A DNA stretch of 64,000 bases, taken from the NCBI GenBank assembly GCA_916700875.1, contig CAKAKS010000167.1:1-64000 (forward strand), read 5' to 3'. Under the pieces are notes generated by a model, which saw only the letters and a program-made list of their open reading frames with translations, did not search any database and was not told where the DNA came from. Shown here piece by piece: positions 45,302 to 54,964 of this stretch. Position 1 is the stretch's first letter. The number at the start of each line of letters is the position of its first letter. The stretch comes from Sebastes aleutianus (taxonomy: Eukaryota; Chordata; Actinopteri; Perciformes; Sebastidae). Made by a program: the position numbers and the translations under genes.

Positions 45302-45449
45302 ACTAGTTATGAGTCTCAATTTAATACTGACGCCTCTATATGTCCTACATAAGCAAACGAGACCATCAGCGAGAAGATTGGCTATTTCTATGTTGTTATT
45401 CTTAATGCTTCATGCTCATCGGTGTCACCGGGTCGGATTTCGTGCAAAA

Positions 45450-45689
45450 TCAGACGCAATCATGCAGGTTCACCAGAAACTCCTTCAGCTCAGACTCCAG
45501 CAGGGCCTCCAGGGCCGCGGACAGACCCAGATCCAGCTTTGCTGCCGCCTTCGACCTGCAGTCGGAGCTCCGGTGGGAAGAGCCCTGCAGCACCGGCAGC
45601 AGCAGCAGCTCCTTCTCCGGCCGGGAGCAGAGCTTCACCTCGCTGCTGCTCCGCCGGTCCCCGCTGGGAGCCAACGCAGAGACACCGCG
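45450..45689 (-). CDS. Candidate coding exon or retrocopy, unrecognised protein
   Basis: On the minus strand the frame stays open for 79 codons from 45689 to a TGA at 45450-45452. Third codon positions are overwhelmingly G or C, and the residues are balanced: basic/serine-rich at first, a K-E-L-L-L-L-P-V-L-Q-G segment in the middle, then an amphipathic L-S-A-A-L-E-A-L-L-E-S-E-L-K-E-F-L helix near the end. An in-frame TAA lies just upstream inside CTCTAACAG, which could be a splice acceptor (AG at 45690-45691 complement). GTGAAC after the E-F-L codons could be a donor. There is no in-frame ATG. Competing plus-strand frames (45309-45797, 45422-45802) are alanine/proline/glutamine-rich and look like antisense shadows. 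I do not recognise the family. It could be an internal or last exon, a retrocopy, or a chance GC-rich frame. Confidence 0.35.
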   Translation of the reverse strand, partial: RGVSALAPSGDRRSSSEVKLCSRPEKELLLLPVLQGSSHRSSDCRSKAAAKLDLGLSAALEALLESELKEFLVNLHDCV

Positions 45690-46199
45690 CTGTTAGAGGC
45701 CCAGGCCGTATTGCTGGGCCCACTAAAGAGAAGGGAGGCACGGGGAGAACCAGAACCAGGACTGCACAGGGCAGAGTGTCAGACCCTACTGCAGTAAAAT
45801 GAGAGGTTTTCCAAAGGGACTATGGTGCTCGGAAACACCACCGCTTTTGTCCACAGGTACTGCCAAAATCATCACAAAATGAAAGTTCCTTGTAGTAGTT
45901 TTAAATGAATTATCTCAAACCGACTCAAATAAAATGAAGGGTATTTCCCCATATATAAAAAATAATAGGAGTGAGAATCCGCATTATGAAATTGTGTATT
46001 TGCCTTGAGTGTTCCTTGATCAGGCATTTCTCCAATTCAAAAAGATTCAGATGGTTTGGATACAGAAATAATACAGCATCAGTTTGATAAAGAAAGAATA
46101 CAATATCTGTACCACAGCAGGCTGGTCTCATACACCGTTCCAAGCTATACCTACAAAAAGTAAATGCATTGTAATTCGTATACATCCCACAAAATCAAT

Positions 46200-46610
46200 T
46201 TGTATGTAATCCACGTAATGGTGAACGCCGCTTAGGGAGGAGGTCGGGGTGGACAGCTGGGTCAAAAAACACCGGACTTTCACCCAGGAGACCGGCGCCC
46301 GTGTCCCGTGTGAAACCAGAAGTCAATGTTGATTTATTTGTCACATAACTTCCGTACAAATTAAGCCACTTTCGGTGTAATTTTATCCCAAACCAAAATC
46401 TTTTCTTAAACCTAACTAAGTAGGTTTTGTCAAGTAACTTCCGTACTTAAGTTACATAACTTCCGGTGTCGCGTAACCACTTCCAATGTGGTGTGACTTA
46501 ACAACGATCTTTCTTTACTCTAACTACGTGGTTTTCTTGCCTAAACCTAACCAAGTTGTTTCCTGTGAAGACGGAAGTTTATTTTGAAAAGACTGGAGTG
46601 GAAATTGACG
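46200..46610 (+). repeat. Dispersed repeat related to 35095-35350
   Basis: GGTGGACAGCTGGGTCAAAA, ACACCGGACTTTCACCCAGG, AGACCGGCGCCCGTGTCCCG and TGTGAAACCAGAAGTCAA, then two CTTAAACCTAACTAAGT-like stretches. GGTC...GGAGACC...GTGTCCCG suggests a degenerate SINE-like head but is not proof. Confidence 0.5.
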
Positions 46611-47992
46611 CTGGACCTTCGTAGGAAAACACACAAAAAACTTTTCGTACCGTTGTTCGAGAATACGCTGACCACGAGAATACGCTGACCACGGATATTA
46701 CAGCTATATTTTATTATTAGTCACGTGATATCTGAGACCCACTGTGGAGTTAATTTCTGCTAATGCTAGAGTAGCACTGTAATACACCTGTGTGGGATGT
46801 GTTCCTTTTTTGCCTAATGCATGCTGGGATTGGTCTAAGCACCCCCTGTGACCATGAACACAAAGTGGGTATATAAATTGGAAGAGAGGCTGGAAGATGG
46901 AAACACATCAACAAATACCATGTTACTTTTCTACTGTGGATATATATAGCTTTCTAAGGTACGGTGGCGCTCAAGGACAAAACACAAACAAGAGCCAAAG
47001 CACAAACAAATGTACTCTACATCAATAACCAAATGTCAAAAACATAAGGAATATCAAACTTAAGATATTTCAGGCTATGTGCAACAACACTTTCTTTGAA
47101 CAGAGTCCAAAAAACATTTTTGCCAAAGACAAATTCCTGTAAATGGATGCAGATGGAAGCTGAAAGCGAAAGAGTTTTTGTAGACGTTATAGTAGCCTTG
47201 AATCTTGAACCAAAGTAGTTAGTTAATGCACCAGCCATCCAACACAACTATAGAGCTACTGTGCAGCCAGGTTTAGCTTCTCAGTCATTAGCTCATTCAT
47301 TTTATACCTTTACATACCTCCATGGGGTCCCTGCTATTTTAATGTAGTTTAAAGCATCATCCTTTTTTTGCTTGTGATCCTTTAATAAGAGGCAACACTT
47401 GCATTTTCCATTATCTAGAGGTAGAATTTAACTAATACATTTATTCAAGTACAGTACTTGAGTACAATTAATGTAATTTACTTGATAATTTCCATTTCAT
47501 GCTATATACTTCTGGTAAATATTATACTTTTTACATCATTACATTTATATAACAGCTTTAGTTACTTTGCAGATTCAGATTTATTCATACAAAATATAAT
47601 CGACTAATAAATTATGATATATTATTATAGGTTAAGCTACCCAGCAATATATAAACTATATATATTTTCATTACTCTTTTCTTTTTACATTACTTTAAAA
47701 AAATTAGCTCAGCATTTACCGGCTGCAACATTAAAATGATGTACACATTAATGCATCACTATAGTTATAATCCAGTAATATAATATATATGATGTGATAT
47801 GATTCTGAAATGGTCCATTCTGCAAAATTAGTACTTTTACTTTTTGTTCTTTAAGTATATTTTGAAGCTTTTTTGATGTAAAATTGAATTGAATTCAGGA
47901 CATTTACTTACAATAGAGTATTCTTTACACTGTGTTGCTGCTATTCCTTAAGTAATAAATCTAAGTACTTCTTCCACCACTGCCATTATCCC
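46611..47992. other. AT-rich spacer with a GCATGCTGGGATTGG scrap
   Basis: ATGCATGCTGGGATTGGTCT AAGCACCCCCTGTGACC at about 46820-46855 is a short piece of the common fish repeat also seen at 41413-41530. The rest (47260-47980) is AT-rich with no frames or repeats. Confidence 0.4.
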
Positions 47993-48347
47993 TAGGGATG
48001 CACCGATACCGATACCAGTATCGGTTATCGGGGCCGATACTGTGTTCATGTACTCGTACTCGCAAAACGGCTCCAATACAACGGCACCGTTACCACTTTA
48101 CATAGCGCTGTAAAGCTGCGGCCGCGAGCCACCTTCCCGCCCCGAGCCTTGCCAAGCCGACCTAGAGCCGGTTGCGGCGCACCGCCTCGTATGCGGGACT
48201 CCCCAGCCTGCCGTGTGTCGATCACACCCTCCAGCTGGCTGTTAACGAGGGTCTTTTGGCACAGAGAAGTACTCGTATCGGTACTCGTTATTATAAGTAC
48301 TTGTACTTGTACTCGGTCTGAAAAAAAGTGGTATCGGTGCATCCCTA
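47993..48347 (-). mobile_element. hAT-28S MITE, internally deleted copy 3
   Basis: Both ends are intact (TAGGGATGCACCGATACC and GTATCGGTGCATCCCTA). Relative to the 24255 copy it lies in reverse. It keeps the GTGAGCGACACACGGCAGGC-type block (here as its complement with minor change) and only the 5' quarter of the 28S-like cargo (48104-48186), then joins directly to the opposite subterminal region. Flanking octamers ATTATCCC and CAGATATT do not match, so the duplication is lost or the element moved by rearrangement. Confidence 0.85.
48104..48186 (-). pseudogene. 28S rRNA-derived fragment (5' part of the cargo), antisense
   Basis: The reverse complement reads GGCGGTGCGCCGCAACCGGC, TCTAGGTCGGCTTGGCAAGG, GGGAAGGTGGCTCGCGGCC and AGCTTTACAGCGCT, matching the start of the D2 expansion segment of 28S. 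It is complementary in content to the piece retained at 6946-7016. Confidence 0.8.
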
Positions 48348-48682
48348 CAGATATTAATCAAAAATAATTTTAATAATCAAGTAATTGTATGACATTTATC
48401 AAAAAATAATTAAAAGTTGATCATTATTAATAGTTTGCTTTTGTCTGCATTTTAGTATATAGTAGAAGTAGAAGTTATAAACTGAATATCTTTGAAATTT
48501 ACACTGTTGGTCAGAGAAAATAAAACACATGAAAACATCAACCTGGACTCTGCATCAAGCAGATTTCACTATATCCGGTTTTATTTAATGGATTAATAAT
48601 TAAATGAAAAAATCCATTGAAAATGATAATAGTTGCAGCATAAAAATGAATTGATTGCTGAGATGAGATGAGTTGTGATTTA

Positions 48683-49938
48683 TAGGGCTGACCCGAATGC
48701 TTCGATGCTTCGACTGTGGCCATGGTAATCCACCTCCAAATCAGTATGGAATATGTATGTATATATATATATATATATATAACGTATGTAATAATAATGT
48801 ATAGATCCCAGAATACCCCATAAATACGGAATAATCCCACATTATTCATTATTCATATTCAACATGTCCCTACTCATCCCTGCCTGCATGAAATAAAAAC
48901 ATGGATGTCATCAAACCTTCTCAAACTCAACAGCAGCTCATGGTTGTGGTCCCTAAGGCACTGCTCAGGAAGGTTGGAAATCTCCTCCTAGACATAGATG
49001 GCAGCTCCATCTGCCAACTGCCTTGGTGTCATCCTGGACTCCACCCTCTCATTTCATTCACACATCAAATCCGTCACAAGATCCGCCTTCTACCACCTCA
49101 AAAACATTTCCAGACTCCGGCCATCACTCTCTGACTCCGTGGCAGAGACCCTCATCCACGCCTTCATCACCTCCCGTCTCGACTACTGTAATGGAGTCCT
49201 GTCCGGGTACCCAGCAAAGCCCTAGACAGGCTCCAGTATGTCCAAAACTCAGCTGCCAGGGTTCTCACCCACACTAGGCCGTGGCAGCACATCACCCCTA
49301 CACTCATCCACCTTCACTGGCGTCACATACAAATCCCTCCATGCCCCCCAGTACCTAACCGACCTTCTCCACCCCTACACTCCATCCCGGAAACTACGAT
49401 CCTCTGACACTGGTCTGCTCTCCACCCCTCCCACACCCGGCTGAGATCATTCGGCGACAGAGCCTTCAGCGTCGCAGTCCCCAGCCCTCTGGAACTCTCT
49501 CCCTACTGAGATCAGAAATGCTTCATCCCTGGACACTTTCAAAAAACACCTGAAGCACCACCTGTTCAGCAAGGCCTCTGACCTCTAACTCTTCCTACAC
49601 ATCACTCTTTTAATTACCTGGCTACAGTTTTTTCCTCTGTTTTATTTATTAGTATGATTTTGTGTGCCCTCTTTGTAAAGCGTCCTTGGGTTTCTTGAAA
49701 GGCGCTATATAAGTCCAATTTAGTATTATTATTATTATTATAACATTGATTATTAATAGTTATTCTCACACAGATACTGTATCGATGTCTGTTGTGTGTA
49801 GAGGTGCGTGTGTGAGGCACTGAAACTGGGGAGATGGTTTGCCGCACCGCGCCGCACCGCACTGCAAAGCTTCGAATGCCTTCGAATATTTCTCACCGAA
49901 GCTTCGAAACCCCAAAAATGGTATTCGGGACAGCCCTA
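48683..49938. mobile_element. hAT-type element (TAGGGCTGACCCGAATGC...CGGGACAGCCCTA) with perfect TSD, carrying an L2 3' end
   Basis: The ends TAGGGCTGACCCGAATGCTT and GGTATTCGGGACAGCCCTA are inverted termini, with GCTTCGA motifs repeated inside both. The octamer GTGATTTA flanks it exactly (48675-48682 and 49939-49946). Between the ends lies an L2 LINE fragment (48904-49741) and a TA run (48760-48780). A right-end relative lies at 13510-13607. The L2 piece could be a later insertion or a passenger. Confidence 0.85.
48904..49741 (+). pseudogene. L2-clade LINE: ORF2 C-terminus and 3' UTR, frameshifted
   Basis: Three plus-strand frames together give the end of an L2-type reverse transcriptase. 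First a weak N-terminal piece. Then L-G-V-I-L-D-S-T-L-S-F-H-S-H-I-K with H-A-F-I-T-S-R-L-D-Y-C-N-G-V-L-S-G (48998-49225). Then a frame with L-D-R-L-Q-Y-V-Q-N-S-A-A-R-V-L-T, and finally D-R-A-F-S-V-A-V-P, S-L-W-N-S-L-P-T-E-I-R and H-L-K-H-H-L-F. A stop and a 3' UTR with GTAAAGCGTCCTTGGGTTTC, GGCGCTATATAAG and a terminal (ATT)n run at 49724-49741 follow. The L2 clade ends in such short tandem tails. Broken by at least two frameshifts; inactive. Confidence 0.9.
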
Positions 49939-50007
49939 GTGATTTATTTATCTCTTTTTTTGGCTATAAAATAGTCTCATTGAGGGCAGTAAAGTATTGT
50001 CAGCTGC

Positions 50008-50010
<3 letters not shown>

Positions 50011-50066
<56 letters not shown>
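50011..50066. repeat. (GT)28 microsatellite
   Basis: An uninterrupted GT run of 56 nt, probably polymorphic. Confidence 0.97.
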
Positions 50067-50067
<1 letters not shown>

Positions 50068-50499
50068 TGCATAAAGAGAGGTGAATTTATGATCAGCGCC
50101 ATCTGAAATTGTAGATACAATTAAAATTTGTAATTATAAAGTTGTATTCTTATCAAGAATCTTTTAACACAGAACATCCTGATATCATTCACTGAACAAA
50201 ATGTGATTGACAATTTTCCATTTCAATAAACCCGGAAGATTCAACAACTGATAGTGTGAATCAAACCAAGAAAGGAAAGAAAGGGATTTTAAAATGTGAT
50301 AAGCCCCAAATGATAAATTCAATTATTCATCAAACGTTTGATTAGTTTATCTGAAAGCTATTTCAGGTTGTTCAACAAAAGACTGAAACTGTTGGGATGA
50401 TCACTCAACTGGACCAACAAGAATAAACGGCACTATCGGTGACATAGAATGATCCGGCTAATATGAAGCATTAAAGTGTCGCTAGCCTTATCATCAGAG
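50067..50499. other. AT-rich spacer
   Basis: I see no recognisable feature. Confidence 0.35.
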
Positions 50500-51660
50500 C
50501 ATGATCGATTGGTGTCCCTGTCTTGCACTGTATGTCTATGAGCCGAAGCACTTGAACTACAGACTGTAAATAAGAAGTAGACGTAGTCACCATGACGTCA
50601 CCCATCGGTTTGTGGACTGCTGTTTTGAAGCCTTGAGTTTGGCATTTTGGCCGTCGCCATCTTGGTTTTTTTTGCAACCAGAAGTGACACGAGAGAGTGG
50701 AGCTTAGTACAACCGAACGCCGAACAAGACATTTTTAGGCGACCAAAATGTTCCATGAAGTGAAAACACACTGTGAAAGAGTTAAAGTTGTAAGACAAAA
50801 ACACAGACAACTCCCAGACCGGAAAACGCCGTGGTAGCGACCTGTCAATCACAAGGTAGTCAGGCCCTAAAGCATAATCTGCTTTATTTATGGTCTATTT
50901 GACTCTAAATGGGACCATAATTTACTAAATGAACATCATGCTGTATTGAAGAAGACTTGAAAGCTAGCGATTGAGACCATAAATCAAGTGAGAAGTAGGC
51001 TCGTTTTCTCATAGACTTCTATACAATCTGACTTCTTTTTGCAACCAGAGGAGTCACCCCCTGCTGGCTGTTATAAAGAATGCAAGTTTAAAGGTCCCAT
51101 ATTGTAAAAAGTGAGATTTTCATGTCTTTTATTTTTTTAAAGCAGGTTTAAGTGATATATAAATACTATTGAACTATGAAAACGCTTAATATACGGAGAA
51201 ATACACAGAGCATGTATTCAGAAATTGTGCGTTTGAAACAAGCCGTTAGGAATTCTGTCCATTTGTGATGTCACAAATACACAATATTTAGATCATTGCA
51301 CGGTTTTAAACATAAACATTTTAAATGTGTCCCAGTTTATTTCCTGTTGCAGTGTATGTAAATAACATCAGCTGACGGGAAGTAAACATGGACCCAAGCT
51401 GTTGCCTAGCAACGCAATTCCGTTGCAATTCCATTGCAATTCCGTTGCAATTCCGTTGAAATGCACTAAAACGGATCGTTTCAGACAGAGGGTATATTCA
51501 GGCATGAGGAAAATAAAGTTTTTTTTTTAACATTACAGCATGTAAACATGCTCTAGTAGAAACACAAAATACGAGTATGAACCTGAAAATGAGCACGATA
51601 TGGGACCTTTAAGACACTTCAGCGTTGACTTCGCTTTTCGGAACCGCAAGTCGCCGCCTG
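50500..51660 (-). repeat. Dispersed repeat (CAGCAGGGGGCGACTCC family), copy B, split by a TTAA-1 MITE
   Basis: 50862-51073 is the inverse of 32791-33026. After the MITE (51088-51612) the homology resumes with GACACTTCAGCGTTGACTTC, the counterpart of GGCACTTCTACATTGGCTTC read from copy A. 50550-50860 (CATGACGTCACCCATCGGTT, GTGGACTGCTGTTTTGAAGC, TCGCCATCTTGG) is an extension of the same element absent from copy A. Confidence 0.75.
51088..51612 (+). mobile_element. TTAA-1 MITE copy with readable empty site
   Basis: A full-length copy, TTAAAGGTCCCATATTGT to ACGATATGGGACCTTTAA. Flanks GCAAGT and GACACTTC join to GCAAGT-TTAA-GACACTTC. The paralog at 32760-32790 (inverse) reads GAAAGT-TTCA-GGCACTTC, so one tetramer existed before insertion and two exist now. 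A short internal duplication of CAATTCCGTTG occurs at 51414-51460. Confidence 0.9.
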
Positions 51661-53220
51661 ATTTAAAGGGTTAATTTGCAAAAACAGATATCTCTGATTT
51701 TATTTATTTCCCTAAAACATTTTTTTCACTCCAAGTGATATAAATCACACTGGTGTTTTGATAAGATATCTAAAAAAAGAATAAATTCATAAATATTTTT
51801 TTAATGTGCACTCAAGAGAATATCAATTAAAATGGTGTTTATTTATTTTATGAATCGTCGTTATCTGTTTTTAGCAGATTAACTCTTCATTTGGTATGCA
51901 TGGGGCTAGCTGACGGCCACCTGTGGATACAAGCACCATAAAGGGAGTCTGTGACTTCCATCATCTGTTTTCAATTGTTCTCTATTGAACCGTAAGTGTG
52001 ACACGTGCTACACTACAGTGTTGACACAGCCATGGATAATTAGCACACACTGTGAGCAACGTTTGATGTGAAACAATGCTTTAAATGCTGTCGGTGCAGG
52101 AACACAACTCGAGGATTGAACATGTGTGCCAGCTCAGTCACAAACTCAGTCGAAGCTCATCAGCACGTCACAAACTACGGAGCAGATAAGATCTTAAAAA
52201 CCACGGAGTTTCAGCACTGATCCAAGCCACTCTTTGTACCGCGTGTCTGATCCGTAAGTAGATGATGTTGAGGAAATGATTGCTCTGTGGTATTGTTTTC
52301 ACCTTCTCCCTCTCTCTTATGCTGCCTCTGTTCTCTGCAGCACTCGCATGTTTCTCTCTTTCCCTCTTTCAGTCAAATCAAAAGCAGCCTTTTTCCGCTT
52401 AATGGGCCATTAGCTCTGCTCCAAGTCTATGTCAAAAAATCTCCCCCAGGCTTCTCATCGTGCCATTTCACTCAATATGTTTTAAGGGCAACAAAATCAA
52501 AAAAAGATAGAGTTGTGCTTTCTTTTGGAGGAGAGATAGGGGGGAAAAGATGTGCCTCCATTACTGCTAAAGATCATATAGAAATCTTTAAAGTATAGGC
52601 CCTACAGTACAAGTGCAAGGCAGGCAAATTGTGAGTTGATCTCAGCGTGAGAAACTGATCTTCTTGTTACTATGCCACAGATTTCAGCTGGGAGTTTTTC
52701 CATTTAAAAATGCATTGTCAATTAGTGCAATAAAACAAAATTAAAAAAATTAAGTTAAAGTCAAAATATCGCAAAATTGTTTTATACTCTTGGCTTGGAA
52801 AATTTGGTGTATAGATAAAAAGATAATTACAAATTGCAACGAGGAAGATCTTGTAGATTAAACGTTGCCTTGAAAAGAGAAATTAACTATTTATTTGGAG
52901 CCTAACCCCTAGTCTAGACCACAAATACCACTTCAGCATCACATTCACGCAATGACGGCGTGCACTGAAGAGACTGTCTATACCGCTTACGCCTGGTCCA
53001 AGCACTTCAAAACGTTAAGCAGCAAAGGAACCGCCAAACTTTCTGTGAAGGGTGGATTCCTGTTTCCCCCTCATAATCCTATACACCAATCCAAGGAAAT
53101 ACTGGATAAATACCAATTATGTCTAACTACACTATGCACATGTTTAAATGCAAGCTGTCCTAAAAGAAGTGTACAATTTTCTACTTTTACCATTATTTTC
53201 TATGTATTGTTACTTTTGAT
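51661..53220. other. Mostly single-copy block
   Basis: No repeat matches. A 103-codon frame at 52287-52598 and a 138-codon frame at 52952-53368 lack family motifs, and the latter runs into the hAT-28S element. No gene is supported. Confidence 0.35.
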
Positions 53221-53932
53221 CAGGGATGCACCGATACCCGATACCAGTATCGGGTCCGATACAGTGCTCATGTATTCGTACTCGCACTCGCAAAACGGCT
53301 CCGATAAAACGGCACCGATACCACTTTACAGCAGCGCGTCGTTAAACTTTCGTCACCATCTTTCGTGACCTCACACTCCACCTTCCTGACGGTGCGGGCT
53401 AAACGGGCCGGTGTTGCGCCCAACCCTGCTGGGCCGGGATACCACCTCAGCCGGCGCGCGCTGGCCCTCACTTTCATTGCGCCACGTTTTTTTTTTTGCT
53501 TGCACCCTCTGACTCGCGCCTGCGTAAGACTCCTTGGTCCGTGTTTCAAGACGGGTCGGGTGGGTTGCAGACATCGCCGCAGACCCCTGTCGCCTTTTAC
53601 GTGGGCCGCAGCACGAAGAGGACAGTCCGCCCTGCACCGGGAGCAGTGAGCCCCGTCACGGTGCGGCGAGGTCCGGGCGGGGAGCGCTGTAAAGCTGCGG
53701 CCGCGAGCCACCTTCGCCCGAGCCTTTCCAAGCTGACCTAGAGCTGGTAGCGGCGCACCGCCTTGTATGTGGGACTCCCCAGCCTGCCGTGTGTCGCTCA
53801 CACCGTCCAGCTGGCTGTTAACGAGGGTCTTTTGGCACAGAGAAGTACTCATATCGGTACTCGGTATCGGCGAGTACCCAAATGTAAGTACTTGTACTCG
53901 GTCTGAAAAAAAGTGGTATCGGTGCATCCCTA
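53221..53932 (-). mobile_element. hAT-28S MITE copy 4: full length, perfect 8-bp TSD
   Basis: CAGGGATGCACCGATACCCG at the left and GTGGTATCGGTGCATCCCTA at the right. CTTTTGAT is duplicated exactly on both sides (53213-53220, 53933-53940). Inverted subterminal regions rich in CGATAC/GAGTAC surround a GC-rich core of about 410 bp that is antisense 28S-like DNA. At 712 bp it has no transposase frame and must rely on an enzyme supplied in trans. A 219-codon minus-strand frame (53268-53927), the longest in the window, is produced by this rRNA-derived core and is not a gene. Confidence 0.92.
53353..53762 (-). pseudogene. 28S rRNA-derived segment, antisense on the plus strand
   Basis: The reverse complement gives, in genuine 28S order, GGCGGTGCGCCGC, AGCTCTAGGTCAGCTTGGAA, GAAGGTGGCTCGCGGCC, AGCTTTACAGCGC, GGGCGGACTGTCCTC, TGCAACCCACCCGACCCGTC, TTGAAACACGGACCAAGGAG, GCGCGAGTCAGAGGG, GTGGCGCAATGAAAGTGAGG, CGCGCGCCGGCTGAGGTGG, GCGCAACACCGGCCCG and CACGAAAGATGGTGA. 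It is better preserved than the 24424 copy in the GTGGCGCAATGAAAGTGAGG part but has an A-run (53488-53498 as T) replacing a short stretch. Confidence 0.9.
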
Positions 53933-54388
53933 CTTTTGATAACGTCTAGGAGTTCAGGAAGAACCCGAGCAGTTTTCAGCTGCCTAACGTTAGCCTGACA
54001 CGGTGAAACAAGTAACGTCAGCTCAGTTAACACTGCTAGTATATATATATATAATGCTAGTTACTCTAACCAAGGACAGCGTAATGACCACAAAGTAAAC
54101 ATAATTAATCGGTCGGCATCACAAACAGAACACGTACAGTGTCCGCTAACTGTGTTGACTGAGTCTCAGCCGAATGCATCGTGGTGTCTCGAAGTGACAG
54201 CAGCTGTTGAAACACGAACAGAACATGTAGGTGTCCTCGTAAGAGCCTTCAATTTGACTTTAATCCATTTTAAACACATACTCGTGTGTTTATTATCTAC
54301 TCCAACCATTTATGGAAGTTACTACGTACGAGCAACCACGCATTCGACTGAAAGTCACCACTTATATGGTTAGCAGAGAGTACAATCA

Positions 54389-54440
<52 letters not shown>
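54389..54440. repeat. (CA)26 microsatellite
   Basis: An uninterrupted CA run of about 52 nt, probably polymorphic. Confidence 0.97.
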
Positions 54441-54442
<2 letters not shown>

Positions 54443-54679
54443 CCGCAGCAGCTGCTCTGCAGGGAGAGAAAGACACGGGGGGAATACAACATGTGGCGTC
54501 GGCACATTTTCCCATCTAACGCTGTGGATTAAGAGTTTTTTTTCAACCATATTGTTGGAACAGTGGAAAAGGCCGGTGGAAAGACAAACCAAGACGGTTT
54601 CAATGAGTTTTATTTAGTTTCTGTCGGGTTTGAAAGACGATATGCTTCGCTGCTGGAACAGCTGATCTACATGCTGAAA

Positions 54680-54877
54680 CTACGAGGGGTGCGGCGCCGC
54701 TTGCACGCGGACACAACGTCGGGGTGCGCTCGCGGTAGTGCGGGGGGGTCTGCCCGGGGAGGGTGGTCCGGTGCCAACAGGCCTTGCCCGCCATTCGGAA
54801 CCTAAAACCAAGTGCGGCGCAGCGGCCTCGCCCTGGTCGCCCGCCGTGCGCCTCCGGGTAACTCCTCCCTCCTCTCT
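54680..54877. other. Isolated GC-rich patch of unknown origin
   Basis: About 200 bp with long G/C runs (GGTGCGGCGCCGCTTGCACG, GGGGGGGTCTGCCCGGGGAG, GCCTCGCCCTGGTCGCCCGC). It ends abruptly at a TTAA-1 MITE fragment. I found no 28S motif in it and no coding bias. It could be the interior of another element, a spacer fragment of rDNA, or a small CpG island. Confidence 0.3.
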
Positions 54878-54964
54878 ACTTTCACAGTATTTATCCAGGA
54901 CTTAAACCTTCTTTATAATAGAAAAGATATGAAAATCTCACTTTTTACAATATGGGACCTTTAA
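54878..54964 (-). mobile_element. TTAA-1 MITE terminal fragment
   Basis: Only the last 85 bp: TTTCACAGTATTTAT, ACTTAAACCTTCTTTATAAT, GATATGAAAATCTCAC and the end ACAATATGGGACCTTTAA. Confidence 0.8.

Noticed and set aside
45309..45802. Plus-strand frames of 162 and 126 codons
   Set aside because: Low-complexity alanine/proline/glutamine-rich translations in the antisense of a better-looking minus-strand frame. They are typical antisense shadows of GC-biased DNA.
50471..50852. Minus-strand frames of 68 and 84 codons
   Set aside because: They lie in the CAGCAGGGGGCGACTCC dispersed repeat; no family motif and no maintained frame in copy A.
53268..53927. 219-codon open frame as a gene
   Set aside because: It lies entirely within the 28S-bearing hAT element, the core is antisense rRNA sequence, and corresponding frames in sister copies are broken.
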